The position numbers were made by a program, and so were the translations under genes. Under the pieces are notes generated by a model. It did not search any database. It had not been told where the DNA came from and worked only from the letters and a program-made list of their open reading frames with translations. From Parasphingorhabdus sp. (GTDB lineage: Bacteria > Pseudomonadota > Alphaproteobacteria > Sphingomonadales > Sphingomonadaceae), in the NCBI GenBank assembly GCA_030373505.1, contig JAUCYS010000009.1, forward strand, positions 90,796-154,795: a DNA stretch of 64,000 bases, written 5' to 3'. Below, in pieces: positions 9,632-17,997 of the stretch (positions are counted from its first letter, which is position 1; each line of letters begins with the position of its first letter).

Positions 9632-10058
9632 CTTGTACGTCCCTGCTGAAAACCAGATTGCGGCTCAATATGAAGGCCAGGAAAATGGTGATGATGTCAG
9701 ACAAGAGTCTGCCGATGACTGCTTCGATATTCATCGATATGACGAACAGATAAACCAGGCCCGATGAAATGATCAGATTGAGCAAAAGCACCGCGCCATA
9801 GGACAGGAATTGCGTGAGACCCGATTGGCGCTTTTGCCACGAAAAAGTGAAATGCCGATGCAGGAAAAATCCCAAGAGCGCGCCGGCGATTTTTCCGGCG
9901 ATATTGGCAGCAAACAGCCAGTGGGCGTTGATCAGCAACAGGCCGGTGAACACGCCGAAATCAAATGCAAAAACCAGACCGCCGACGATCAGATATCGTA
10001 TGGCTTGCGCGGACATATTATTTCCCGTGCGCAAGATACGTGAAAAATGCCTGGGCAT
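9621..10058 (-). CDS. GtrA-like membrane protein (putative polyprenyl-P-sugar flippase)
   Basis: A 145-residue protein with four membrane segments and the GtrA-family pattern: RYLIVGGLVFAFDF near the start, AGALLGFFLHRHFTF in the middle, LSRNLVF at the end. GtrA-like proteins are thought to help flip undecaprenyl-phosphate sugars. The ATG at 10058 shares one base with the stop of the upstream GT2 gene (TGATG), a good arrangement for coupled translation; the ATG at 10016 is an alternative with a shorter N terminus. It sits between the putative donor-making GT2 and the GT39 transferase. Confidence 0.75.
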   Translation of the reverse strand: MPRHFSRILRTGNNMSAQAIRYLIVGGLVFAFDFGVFTGLLLINAHWLFAANIAGKIAGALLGFFLHRHFTFSWQKRQSGLTQFLSYGAVLLLNLIISSGLVYLFVISMNIEAVIGRLLSDIITIFLAFILSRNLVFSRDVQDAK

Positions 10059-11110
10059 CACTGATGAATAACGCGATTTGCGGCTTCGTTGCTGGCTGTA
10101 CCCGCTATGCCGGCATCCAGATGATCGTTTCTTCGCCGGCGGGGTTCATGCAAGACGGTTTTCGGTTCGTTGCCCATGTCAAAGCCCAGAAAGGCCAGCA
10201 CCAGCTGAAAACCCAATATGATCGGCAGGGTCGCGATCATCACGGTACCCGTCGTCGCGGTATCCCCCATGCTCATCGAAAGATACCAGTTATAGGTGCC
10301 GAACAATACGCCAAAGAGCAGGAACAATATGCCTATTGCCAGCTGCGCGGAAGCGAGGCTGAAATCGCGCATGAAATAGTTATAAAGCACCCGCTTTGTC
10401 GTCTCCCGGATGTTGGAGGTGAAAAACTGTCCGACAACGTCGCGTATCTTGAGGTTGCTCTCTTCCTCCTCATATTTGGCTTCCATCGGAACATCGCTGA
10501 CTACCGCCCGGATATTGCCAAGATTGATGAGCATGTCGGACTCGAAAAAATATCGCTCGGAGATATTGCGAAGTTCGAGCCGCGACAGGGCTGTCCGGTG
10601 AATGGCGGTAAAACCGTTGGTCGGATCAAAAATGCTCCAATAGCCGCTCGAAATTTTCGTCATGAACGACAAGGCAGCATTGCCGAGCAACCGCATGCGC
10701 GGCATGTCCCGTACATAGTAGATCGAATAAAAGCGGTTCCCTTTCGTATAATCGGCTCGGCCGGTTACGATCGGATGGATCAGGTCGGCAATAAGCGAAG
10801 GATCCATCTGACCATCGCCGTCGACCTTGACCACAATATCCGCGCCATCATCCAGTGCCGCCTGATATCCTGTCATCACCGCACCACCCACGCCCTTATT
10901 CTCTTTGTGGATTGATACTTTGACCCTCGGGTCACGACTTTCCTGCAATACAAGATTACCGCTTTGGTCGGGGCATTTGTCATCAATAACGTAAATCGCT
11001 GAAATTTCGGGGCCAATAGCCGCCAGAACCGACAGGATCTGGTTGCGCACCCGAAAACACGGAATGACTACCGCAATTTTCGGCTTTATCGTCGCACGTT
11101 CCATGTTCAT
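10058..11110 (-). CDS. Family 2 glycosyltransferase, polyprenyl-phosphate sugar synthase type
   Basis: The 350-residue protein has an N-terminal GT-A domain with VVIPCFRV, IDDKCPD and KVDGDGQMDP (the DXD motif), then DPTNGFTAIHR, and two C-terminal membrane segments (near residues 255-275 and 290-315). This is the layout of dolichol/undecaprenyl-phosphate mannose or glucose synthases such as DPM1, GtrB and ArnC. It would load a sugar on the lipid carrier at the cytoplasmic face. It is the first gene of the GT2-GtrA-GT39 run. Sugar identity cannot be assigned. Confidence 0.8.
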   Translation of the reverse strand: MNMERATIKPKIAVVIPCFRVRNQILSVLAAIGPEISAIYVIDDKCPDQSGNLVLQESRDPRVKVSIHKENKGVGGAVMTGYQAALDDGADIVVKVDGDGQMDPSLIADLIHPIVTGRADYTKGNRFYSIYYVRDMPRMRLLGNAALSFMTKISSGYWSIFDPTNGFTAIHRTALSRLELRNISERYFFESDMLINLGNIRAVVSDVPMEAKYEEEESNLKIRDVVGQFFTSNIRETTKRVLYNYFMRDFSLASAQLAIGILFLLFGVLFGTYNWYLSMSMGDTATTGTVMIATLPIILGFQLVLAFLGFDMGNEPKTVLHEPRRRRNDHLDAGIAGTASNEAANRVIHQ

Positions 11111-11524
11111 GTAGCACCGCCGGAAAAAGGTCTGGCTAGCGAAGAAAGATTAAATTCTGTTAAACCAATTTGCTATGATGCAGGTCGCCGGGCTGTTTTG
11201 ACAGGAGGCGGATATCGATACCGAAGCGGCCTCGCACAAAGAACATGGACCGGCCGGAATCCACATCGCGACGAAACGAACCACAGTAGCGCTTGACTTG
11301 GCGGCAAAAACACCTATGTTGCATCGCAGCAAGGGCGGCAATCTGATTTGACCGTCTGGCGAGAGTTCTGCGTGAGAGATGACATGATCATCTCGAACCT
11401 ATCGCCTTCATTGCTTCTTTCTTTCCGGCAGCCTGATCACGCGGGTCGTCTTAACCGACGGCGAACGCGCGCGCGACTTATCCTCGTGCTGCGCCCACTG
11501 GCTGCTTATTTTAAGGTATTATTT
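11111..11524. other. Divergent intergenic region, 414 bp
   Basis: This gap separates the minus-strand GT2 gene from the plus-strand helicase. It holds a plausible housekeeping promoter facing right (TTGACT at 11293-11298, TATGTT at 11315-11320) and then a leader of about 200 bases. I see no RNA gene or convincing ORF: the 63-residue minus-strand frame at 11150-11341 has no homologous look. A pair of TTAA motifs six bases apart at 11150-11163 resembles but does not match the CtrA consensus. Confidence 0.5.
11293..11320 (+). promoter_or_regulatory. Candidate sigma-70-type promoter for the DEAD-box helicase
   Basis: TTGACT, 16 bases, TATGTT. If used, the transcript would have a leader of roughly 200 bases before the TTG start at 11525. 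Cold-inducible helicase genes commonly have long leaders, but no specific element was recognised here. Confidence 0.35.
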
Positions 11525-12904
11525 TTGACTAAATTTTCTGATTTCGCTCTTGCGGAAGCAATCCAAAAACGCGTGGCCGAAGGCGGCTACACCACCCCTT
11601 CGCCAATCCAGCAGCAGGCGATCCCGCCAGCGCTCGAAGGCAAGGACATTCTCGGCATCGCCCAGACCGGTACCGGCAAGACCGCCGCGTTCTCGCTGCC
11701 CTCGATCCATCATCTGCTGAATAACAAGAAACGCGCCGGCCGCTTTGAATGCCGGATGCTGGTGCTCGCACCGACCCGCGAACTGGCCCGGCAGATCGCC
11801 GACAGCATGACCGGCTATTCCAAGGGCCTCGGCCTGTTCGTCACCTCCGCCTTCGGCGGCGTGCCGATCAACCGGCAGAAGCGCATCCTCGAACGCGGTG
11901 TTGACGTGCTGGTGGCAACGCCGGGCCGTCTGCTCGACCTGATCGACCAGCGCTATCTGACGCTGTCCAAGGTCGAAATCCTGGTGCTCGACGAAGCCGA
12001 CCAGATGCTCGATCTCGGCTTCATCGTGCCGCTGAAGAAAATCGTGCCGATGCTGCCGAAGCAGCGGCAGAGCCTGTTCTTCTCGGCGACCATGCCGAAG
12101 ACGATCTCGCAGCTGGCCGACCAGTTCCTGACTAATCCGGTCCAGGTATCGGTCGCCCCGCAGTCGACGACCGCGGAGCGGGTCGACCAGAAGGTCACCT
12201 ATATCAACCAGGACGACAAGCAGCGTCTGCTGAAGGATTTCATCAACAATGAAAATCCGGATCACATGCTGGTGTTCACCCAGACGAAGCATGGCGCCGA
12301 CAAGGTCGTGAAAAACCTGATGGCGGTCGGTATCCATTCCGCCGCGATCCACGGCAACAAGAGCCAGCCGCAGCGCGAACGCGCACTCGGCGACTTCAAG
12401 TCGGGCAAGATCAACATTCTGGTAGCCACCGATATCGCGGCGCGCGGCATCGATGTCGACGGCATCACCCATGTCATCAACTTCGACATGCCCAATGTGT
12501 CTGAACAATATGTCCACCGCATCGGCCGGACGGCACGGGCAGGGGCGAGCGGTATTTCCTACTCGCTGGTTGCGCCCGACGAGCGCCAGTTCCTGCGCGA
12601 TGTGGTCAAGCTCACCGGCGTGAAACCCGATGTCGTGCCATTGCCCGAAGGCTATGATGAACCGCCCCGCGAGGAAGTCGCTCCGCGTATCTACGGCCAG
12701 AAGCCGAAGAAATATGGTGCAACGCCTACCCGCAGCGGCCCGCCCAAGAACAAGCATAGCGCCCGCAAGGGTCGTCCTGGCGGCGGCGGTTCCGGACGCG
12801 GTGGCCCGGGTTCGAGTGCCGGTGCCAAGAGCGACGGGCCGAAGCATTGGAACAATGGCGCGAAATCGTTCAAACGCCGTCAGGCGCGCAACGCCGACGC
12901 CTAG
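11525..12904 (+). CDS. DEAD-box ATP-dependent RNA helicase (RhlE-like)
   Basis: A 459-residue superfamily 2 RNA helicase that remodels RNA structures or ribonucleoproteins. Motifs in order: Q motif (PSPIQQQAI), Walker A AQTGTGKT at 46-53, PTRELA, VLDEAD (motif II), FSATMP (SAT-type motif III), VATDIAARGID and HRIGRTARAG (motif VI). The tail is basic and glycine-rich, as in RhlE/DbpA-type helicases that need extra RNA contacts. The frame is open back to 11348, but that part is not helicase-like. The TTG at 11525, with AAGG eight bases before it, gives the normal start MTKFSDFAL. Confidence 0.9.
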   Translation: MTKFSDFALAEAIQKRVAEGGYTTPSPIQQQAIPPALEGKDILGIAQTGTGKTAAFSLPSIHHLLNNKKRAGRFECRMLVLAPTRELARQIADSMTGYSKGLGLFVTSAFGGVPINRQKRILERGVDVLVATPGRLLDLIDQRYLTLSKVEILVLDEADQMLDLGFIVPLKKIVPMLPKQRQSLFFSATMPKTISQLADQFLTNPVQVSVAPQSTTAERVDQKVTYINQDDKQRLLKDFINNENPDHMLVFTQTKHGADKVVKNLMAVGIHSAAIHGNKSQPQRERALGDFKSGKINILVATDIAARGIDVDGITHVINFDMPNVSEQYVHRIGRTARAGASGISYSLVAPDERQFLRDVVKLTGVKPDVVPLPEGYDEPPREEVAPRIYGQKPKKYGATPTRSGPPKNKHSARKGRPGGGGSGRGGPGSSAGAKSDGPKHWNNGAKSFKRRQARNADA

Positions 12905-12905
12905 G

Positions 12906-14075
12906 CTATTCCGAGATCAGCGCCTTGCTTTCGGCAAGCGCGCTGATTTCGCTCTCGTCCATATCGAGCCAATCCCGAAGCGCGGCGACATTATGTTCGC
13001 CGCGCTTTGCGGTTTTGCTGTCGCCATCAATCCCGCTCTTCGATTTTGAAAAGCGGTAGGGCGACTGGATGGTGCGCCTCGCATGGCCCGCTTCATCTTT
13101 TACATCCACTACGACCCCGAGCGCCCGCACGCTGGGCTGCTCATAAATCTCTGCACCGAACGGCTGCACTTCGCCCCAGGCCAGATTGAGCCGGTCGAGA
13201 GTTGCCGTCAGCGCGTCGAAACTGTCGTGGTCCAGCATATGCCGCTCCATGGCCTCGCGCCGCATCCGCACTTTGGTCGCGATATCGGCTCCATCCGGAG
13301 TCGGATCGGCCAAACCGTCTTGCGTGGAGAACATCACCCACATCCATTTCATGTCGCCGGCGATCAGGATTCGTCGCCCTTCCGGCGCGTCCCAGACGCT
13401 GTTTTCCTCGGGCTTCGGCCAGTTGTCGTCCAGCACCCAATGCGCGTAATCATCGACCGAGTGCAGCACACTGGTCATGGCCATATCGATATACTGGCCT
13501 TCGCCGCTCTGGTCGCGGACGCGCAGCGCCGCCAGGATCGCGATGATCCCGTGGAGCGAGCTGTAGCTGTCGGCGACCGACATCTGGATATCCACGGGTT
13601 TCGCATTGGCCATTTCTGCCTGCCGCGCGATCAGACCGGATTGGGCGTGCAGCACCGGGGCATAAGCCGCCTTCTTGCGATCGGGCCCGGTCTGGCCGTA
13701 ACCGGAGATCGAAAGCATGATCAGCCCCGGATTGACCTTGACCAGATCGTCCCAGCCGATGCCGAATTTGGCCATGACGCCGGGGCGGAAATTTTCGGTG
13801 ACGATATCGGCTGTGGCCGCCAGTTTCAGGATCAGTTCGCGGGCGCCGGGGGCTTTCAGGTCCACGCAGATATTGCGCTTGCCGATATTCTGCTGAAGAT
13901 AATAGCCGCTGAGCCTGTCACCCTGACTGCCAAGCCTGCGGGTCACATCGCCCTCGGGTGGTTCAACCTTGAGGACCTCGGCACCCAGATCGGACAGCAT
14001 CCGCGTGGCATAGGGCCCGGCGACAACGCGCGTAAAGTCGAGGACCTTCAGTCCCGCTAACGGAAATGCTCCCAT
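12906..14075 (-). CDS. Family III CoA-transferase (CaiB/BaiF type)
   Basis: The 389-residue protein matches class III CoA-transferases: LDFTRVVAGPYATRML near 12-27, LGAEVLKVEPPEGD, then the likely catalytic aspartate in QMSVADSYSSLHG near 165-172, which forms an acyl/CoA anhydride with the acid substrate. This class moves CoA between organic acids (carnitine, formate/oxalate, itaconate, bile acids). It starts 12 bases after the aldehyde dehydrogenase gene and ends 1 base from the helicase stop on the other strand. Context suggests oxidation of an aldehyde to an acid, activation by CoA transfer and C-C cleavage by the lyase. The substrate is unknown. Confidence 0.85.
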   Translation of the reverse strand: MGAFPLAGLKVLDFTRVVAGPYATRMLSDLGAEVLKVEPPEGDVTRRLGSQGDRLSGYYLQQNIGKRNICVDLKAPGARELILKLAATADIVTENFRPGVMAKFGIGWDDLVKVNPGLIMLSISGYGQTGPDRKKAAYAPVLHAQSGLIARQAEMANAKPVDIQMSVADSYSSLHGIIAILAALRVRDQSGEGQYIDMAMTSVLHSVDDYAHWVLDDNWPKPEENSVWDAPEGRRILIAGDMKWMWVMFSTQDGLADPTPDGADIATKVRMRREAMERHMLDHDSFDALTATLDRLNLAWGEVQPFGAEIYEQPSVRALGVVVDVKDEAGHARRTIQSPYRFSKSKSGIDGDSKTAKRGEHNVAALRDWLDMDESEISALAESKALISE

Positions 14076-14087
14076 GATTGCCTGACG

Positions 14088-15542
14088 CTAGAGTTTCATC
14101 TGCTGCTTCATCGTCTTTTCCGTAACCTTGCCATAAGGCGGAAGGAAACCAGCAATTTTGGCAATGTTAATTTTCGGCTGACGATAAACCGCCTTGGCGT
14201 GGCTGAATTCCTTGAAACCGTCATGCCCGGTATAGGCGCCCATGCCGGAGGGACCAACGCCGCCAAAGGGCAGGTCATGCTGGGCGATATGGAAGATCAC
14301 GTCGTTGACGGTCACGCCGCCGGATATCGTCTTGTCCAATATCTTGCGCTTGTCGCTTTCGGTATCGCCAAAATAATAGAGGCCGAGCGGCCGGTCATGA
14401 TCGTTCACATAGTCGATCACTTCGTCCAGATTGCGATAGGTCTTGATCGGCAGGATCGGGCCGAAAATCTCTTCCTGCATCACCCGCATGTCGTCATTGA
14501 CGTCCTGGAGGACGGTCAGCGGCATCTTGTTGCTGTTGGTGTTGGAAAAATCCTCGTCGCCCGGATTGACCACGGTCTGTTTTGCGCCTTTTGCCAAGGC
14601 ATCGTCGATCAGTCCCTGCAGACGCTCCTTGTGGCGGCCGTTGATCACGGAGGTATAGTCGTCATTGGCGATCAGGGACGGATATTGCTCGGCAACATTC
14701 GACTTGATGCCCTCGACGACCGCCGCTTCCTTGTCCTGCGGGACCATCAGATAGTCTGGTGCCAGGCAGATCTGGCCGGCGTTCATCATCTTGCCCATGG
14801 CGATGCGCTGGGTCGCTTTCTGGACATCGGCATCCGGTCCGACAATGGTCGGCGACTTGCCGCCCAGTTCGAGCGTGACCGGAGTCAGATTCTGGGCGGC
14901 TGCCGCCATAACATGTTTTGCGATGCCGCCGCCGCCGGTGAAAATCAGATGATCCCAGGGGATTTCCGAGAAGGACTTGCCGGTCTCCGGACCGCCCGTG
15001 ATGACCGTCATTTCTTCCGGTGCGAAATATTCGGCGACCAGCTTCTTTACCAGCGCTCCGGTTTCGGGACAGAATTCGGAAAATTTGATCATCACCCGGT
15101 TGCCGGCACCAAAGGCACCGATCGCTGGGTCGAAGGTGAGATTGATCGGAAAATTCCACGGCGCGATCACGCCGACCACGCCCTTGGGCTGATATTCAAC
15201 CTGGCCGCTGGCCCCGAGCAGGCCTAGGGGAAAGTCCATCTTGCGCTTTTCCGGGCGCATCCATTTCTTGAGGCGCTTCTTGTGATCCTTGGCATGGCCA
15301 ACCACCGACATCAGATCGGTCATCACCGTCTGGACACTGCTGCGGTGGCCGAAATCATTCGAGACCGCCCGGCACAGGTCGTCCTGATGATCGATGATCA
15401 TTTGCGCGGTGCGGTTGATCCGGTCCATGCGGACGTTATAGCTGACCGGCAATTCGGCATGAAAGGCGTCGCGCTGCGCCTGAAAGAGTTTCATGATCTC
15501 GTCTTTGCTGACTTCGCCAGCAGCCGCTTCCAATGCTTCCAT
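14088..15542 (-). CDS. Aldehyde dehydrogenase, coniferyl-aldehyde-dehydrogenase type
   Basis: A 484-residue NAD(P)-dependent aldehyde dehydrogenase. It shows PWNFPINL near 128, the glycine motif FTGGGGIAKHV, the glutamate motif LELGGKSP, and the catalytic cysteine in NAGQICLAPDY. The short form, the C-terminal half-hydrophobic ending and QICLAPDY instead of GQVC resemble CalB-like dehydrogenases acting on aryl or long-chain aldehydes. The ATG at 15542 is chosen because GGGAGAG precedes it; the frame is open to 15581. It is grouped with a CoA-transferase and a CitE-like lyase on the same strand. Confidence 0.85.
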   Translation of the reverse strand: MEALEAAAGEVSKDEIMKLFQAQRDAFHAELPVSYNVRMDRINRTAQMIIDHQDDLCRAVSNDFGHRSSVQTVMTDLMSVVGHAKDHKKRLKKWMRPEKRKMDFPLGLLGASGQVEYQPKGVVGVIAPWNFPINLTFDPAIGAFGAGNRVMIKFSEFCPETGALVKKLVAEYFAPEEMTVITGGPETGKSFSEIPWDHLIFTGGGGIAKHVMAAAAQNLTPVTLELGGKSPTIVGPDADVQKATQRIAMGKMMNAGQICLAPDYLMVPQDKEAAVVEGIKSNVAEQYPSLIANDDYTSVINGRHKERLQGLIDDALAKGAKQTVVNPGDEDFSNTNSNKMPLTVLQDVNDDMRVMQEEIFGPILPIKTYRNLDEVIDYVNDHDRPLGLYYFGDTESDKRKILDKTISGGVTVNDVIFHIAQHDLPFGGVGPSGMGAYTGHDGFKEFSHAKAVYRQPKINIAKIAGFLPPYGKVTEKTMKQQMKL

Positions 15543-15641
15543 AATCGCTCTCCCGAAAGTGGGGCTTTGCCAGCCCGTCACATCAACATTTCAATTGACC
15601 ACTTAAACCGGTTTTCGGGCAATTTGTCGAGGGGGAACCGG

Positions 15642-16520
15642 CTATCCGGCTAATGACTCGATCGCCTGCGCTGTAGCCACCAGCTGCCGGGCCTGCTTGA
15701 GATGCAGCAACTCGGTCATTTTGCCATCGACCACGATAACGCCCTTGCCGGCATTCACCGGGTCAGCAAAGGCCGCGATAATGGCTTCGGCGGCGGCAAT
15801 TTCATCGGCGCTGGGCGCGAAAACACGGTTGGCCGTCTCGATCTGCGCGGGGTGGATCAGTGTTTTTCCGTCAAAACCGGACTTCTTCGCTTCGCTGCAT
15901 TCGGCCTCCAGGCCGGCCGGATCATTGAAATCATTATAGACGCTGTCGAGGATATTGAGGCCATAGGCGCGCGCCGCGATCACCGCCTGCGTCATCACCG
16001 GTCCAAAGATAGCGCGATCCTGCTCCGCGCGCATTTCCTTCGCCAGATCGTTGAACCCCATGACAAAGGTTGTCAGCCGCTTCCGGGTTCCCAGAGCGGC
16101 AATTTCGGCGAGCTTCAATATCGCCTCGGGCATTTCGATCATGGCCCAGAGCTGACTATCGAGACTAGCTTCCAGGTCTTCCATCAAATCGGTGATCTGG
16201 ATGATATCATTCGCGTTCCGTATTTTGGGCACCAGTATGGCATCAGCACCGGCAAGGCAGGCCTGCTTGAGGTCCTGCGCAAACCAGGGGGTCTCCATCG
16301 CATTGATGCGAACCACCAGTTCACGACCGCCATAGTCGCCGGATCGCAGCGCGGCGCAGGCATTTTTGCGCGCTTCGTCCTTTGCATCCGGTGCAACGGC
16401 GTCTTCCAGATCGAAGATGATCGTGTCAGCGGGCAGGGTCTTTGCCTTTTCCAGCGCGCGCTGGTTGGACGCGGGCATGTACAGGCAGGAGCGGCGGGGG
16501 CGGTATTTTGTGTCAGTCAT
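15642..16520 (-). CDS. HpcH/HpaI aldolase / CitE-like acyl-CoA lyase
   Basis: A 292-residue protein of the citrate lyase beta / malyl-CoA lyase family. RRSCLYMPASN near 9-19, FDLEDAVAPDAK with the Mg2+-binding acidic residues, VVRINAMETPW, AMIEMPEAIL (glutamate ligand) and GKTLIHPAQIE near the C terminus are all present. Stand-alone CitE-like enzymes cleave or make malyl-, methylmalyl- or citramalyl-CoA. It lies 99 bases before the aldehyde dehydrogenase. Pairing with a class III CoA-transferase recalls itaconate/citramalate routes, but no hydratase is nearby. Confidence 0.8.
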   Translation of the reverse strand: MTDTKYRPRRSCLYMPASNQRALEKAKTLPADTIIFDLEDAVAPDAKDEARKNACAALRSGDYGGRELVVRINAMETPWFAQDLKQACLAGADAILVPKIRNANDIIQITDLMEDLEASLDSQLWAMIEMPEAILKLAEIAALGTRKRLTTFVMGFNDLAKEMRAEQDRAIFGPVMTQAVIAARAYGLNILDSVYNDFNDPAGLEAECSEAKKSGFDGKTLIHPAQIETANRVFAPSADEIAAAEAIIAAFADPVNAGKGVIVVDGKMTELLHLKQARQLVATAQAIESLAG

Positions 16521-16586
16521 GGCTTCGGCTGTAACATCTGGATAGCCACACGGGAAGCGGGTTAGCCGACCGATTTATACTTCCTG

Positions 16587-16594
16587 TTAACCAT
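16587..16594 (+). promoter_or_regulatory. Possible CtrA half-site
   Basis: TTAACCAT occurs 60 bases before the O-antigen-ligase-like gene. It equals the half-site bound by the cell-cycle regulator CtrA in several alphaproteobacteria. One octamer is weak evidence. Confidence 0.2.
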
Positions 16595-16647
16595 AACCAG
16601 TTTATGTCCAGCCAGTGATTTTATTGGAAACAAAGGATAAAGCGGTG

Positions 16648-17958
16648 ATGCCGAAAAGTTCGAGCGATGGGAAATGGGCAACTGCGGACGATGAACAGCC
16701 GGCATCCGTTATTCTAGATTATTTTGGCCGCTACTGGATTTACGGGTTTGCGTTAATTCCCTTGCTTCGGGTACTGACGCTCACCAGCTGGAATGGCGAA
16801 TTTACGACTTGGCAGATGAGTTGGCGACTTTTTTGGCTTCCTTCACTCTATTTGGAGTTTGGGGTCATTGGCGTCGCGCTGATGCATCGTATGAAACCAA
16901 GCGCAATGCTACGAGCGTTGCCCGTGTGGATCGTGATCCTGTTGGCGATATGGATGACGGCGATGATCGTTGCGACCAGCTTGTCACAATATCGTGAAGC
17001 GGCGACTACTTCCCTAGTCATTTGGACGGTTCACCTGTTGTTTGCTGGCGGCGCATTTCATCTGTTAAAATATTATCGCTCTAGCCTGAATGATCTGGCT
17101 CCCTCGTTGGTACTCACATTCTTGGTCAGCGCTGCATCAGCAGGCGTCGTAATTACCGGCTTTGTATTGGCAAAGGGGATAGAGTCCGACTTTGACTGGA
17201 GCGGTGACCTTCCGGGCTATGGTCATATTAGACATACCGGGTATATTTTTGCGCCAGCAGTGGCGGCTGGCTTCGCAAGCATGGCAATATGGCCCGCATA
17301 TAGACCCAAAGTGATTTGGATGGCATCGACCATCTGTATTTGTGCCATGCTGTGGCTGGGGTCGCGCGGACCGGTATTTGCCTTATTGGCAGCGATAATA
17401 CCGTCGGCTTTGTTGTTTCCCCATTTTCGGTCGGTCAGATGGATAAGGACAACGCTCTCTGCATCTGTTGTTGGAGCACTATTTTCGCTGATCATCCCTA
17501 TGCCAAACGTTGGCTGGTTTGGCGCGGTAAAGCGAATTTGGGTTGGGGGTGCGGATATGTCTGAGTTGTCCTCCAATCGCGTTGATATATGGCGAGAAAC
17601 GATTAGCTTGATTCTCAACCGACCGTACGCAGGTTATGGCGGCCTGCAATTCCAGCATATCGTCGAATCTTCACAGGGACTTTTAAAACACCCCCACAAT
17701 AGTGTGCTGCAGTTTATTTTGGATTGGGGGATCCTGGGAGGCATCGCGATGGTGTTGCTATTTAGCGCCATCCTTTTGGGGCTAGTGATATCGCGCGCGC
17801 GCCAGTGTGATCTCTCGCCCCTCGCATTTATGGTGGGCTGTACGATGCTCGTTTTTTCGCTGATCGATGGTATCTTATTCTACAGCTTCACAATCGCAAC
17901 GAGTTTGCTCTTTCTATTAATGCCTTATGCCGCAGTGCAGAAACAACCGTCGGTCTAG
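16648..17958 (+). CDS. O-antigen ligase / Wzy-polymerase family membrane protein
   Basis: A 436-residue protein with about 10-11 membrane spans. The Wzy_C signature is visible in the large periplasmic loop: RVDIWRETISLI followed by LLKHPHNSVLQFILDWGILGG. WaaL/Wzy-type enzymes join or polymerise undecaprenyl-linked glycans at the outer face of the inner membrane. The start could be ATG 16648, GTG 16645 (both after AAAGGA) or GTG 16615. The base composition is more AT-rich than its neighbours, common for polysaccharide polymerase genes. It is opposite in orientation to the adjoining nucleotide-sugar genes. Confidence 0.8.
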   Translation: MPKSSSDGKWATADDEQPASVILDYFGRYWIYGFALIPLLRVLTLTSWNGEFTTWQMSWRLFWLPSLYLEFGVIGVALMHRMKPSAMLRALPVWIVILLAIWMTAMIVATSLSQYREAATTSLVIWTVHLLFAGGAFHLLKYYRSSLNDLAPSLVLTFLVSAASAGVVITGFVLAKGIESDFDWSGDLPGYGHIRHTGYIFAPAVAAGFASMAIWPAYRPKVIWMASTICICAMLWLGSRGPVFALLAAIIPSALLFPHFRSVRWIRTTLSASVVGALFSLIIPMPNVGWFGAVKRIWVGGADMSELSSNRVDIWRETISLILNRPYAGYGGLQFQHIVESSQGLLKHPHNSVLQFILDWGILGGIAMVLLFSAILLGLVISRARQCDLSPLAFMVGCTMLVFSLIDGILFYSFTIATSLLFLLMPYAAVQKQPSV

Positions 17959-17997
17959 GCAGCTCATAGATATGGTATCCGACTTCGTATTTTTTAA

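Noticed and set aside
11150..11163. TTAA-N6-TTAA, similar to a CtrA site
   Set aside because: The consensus spacing is seven; with six and no flanking match it is not convincing.
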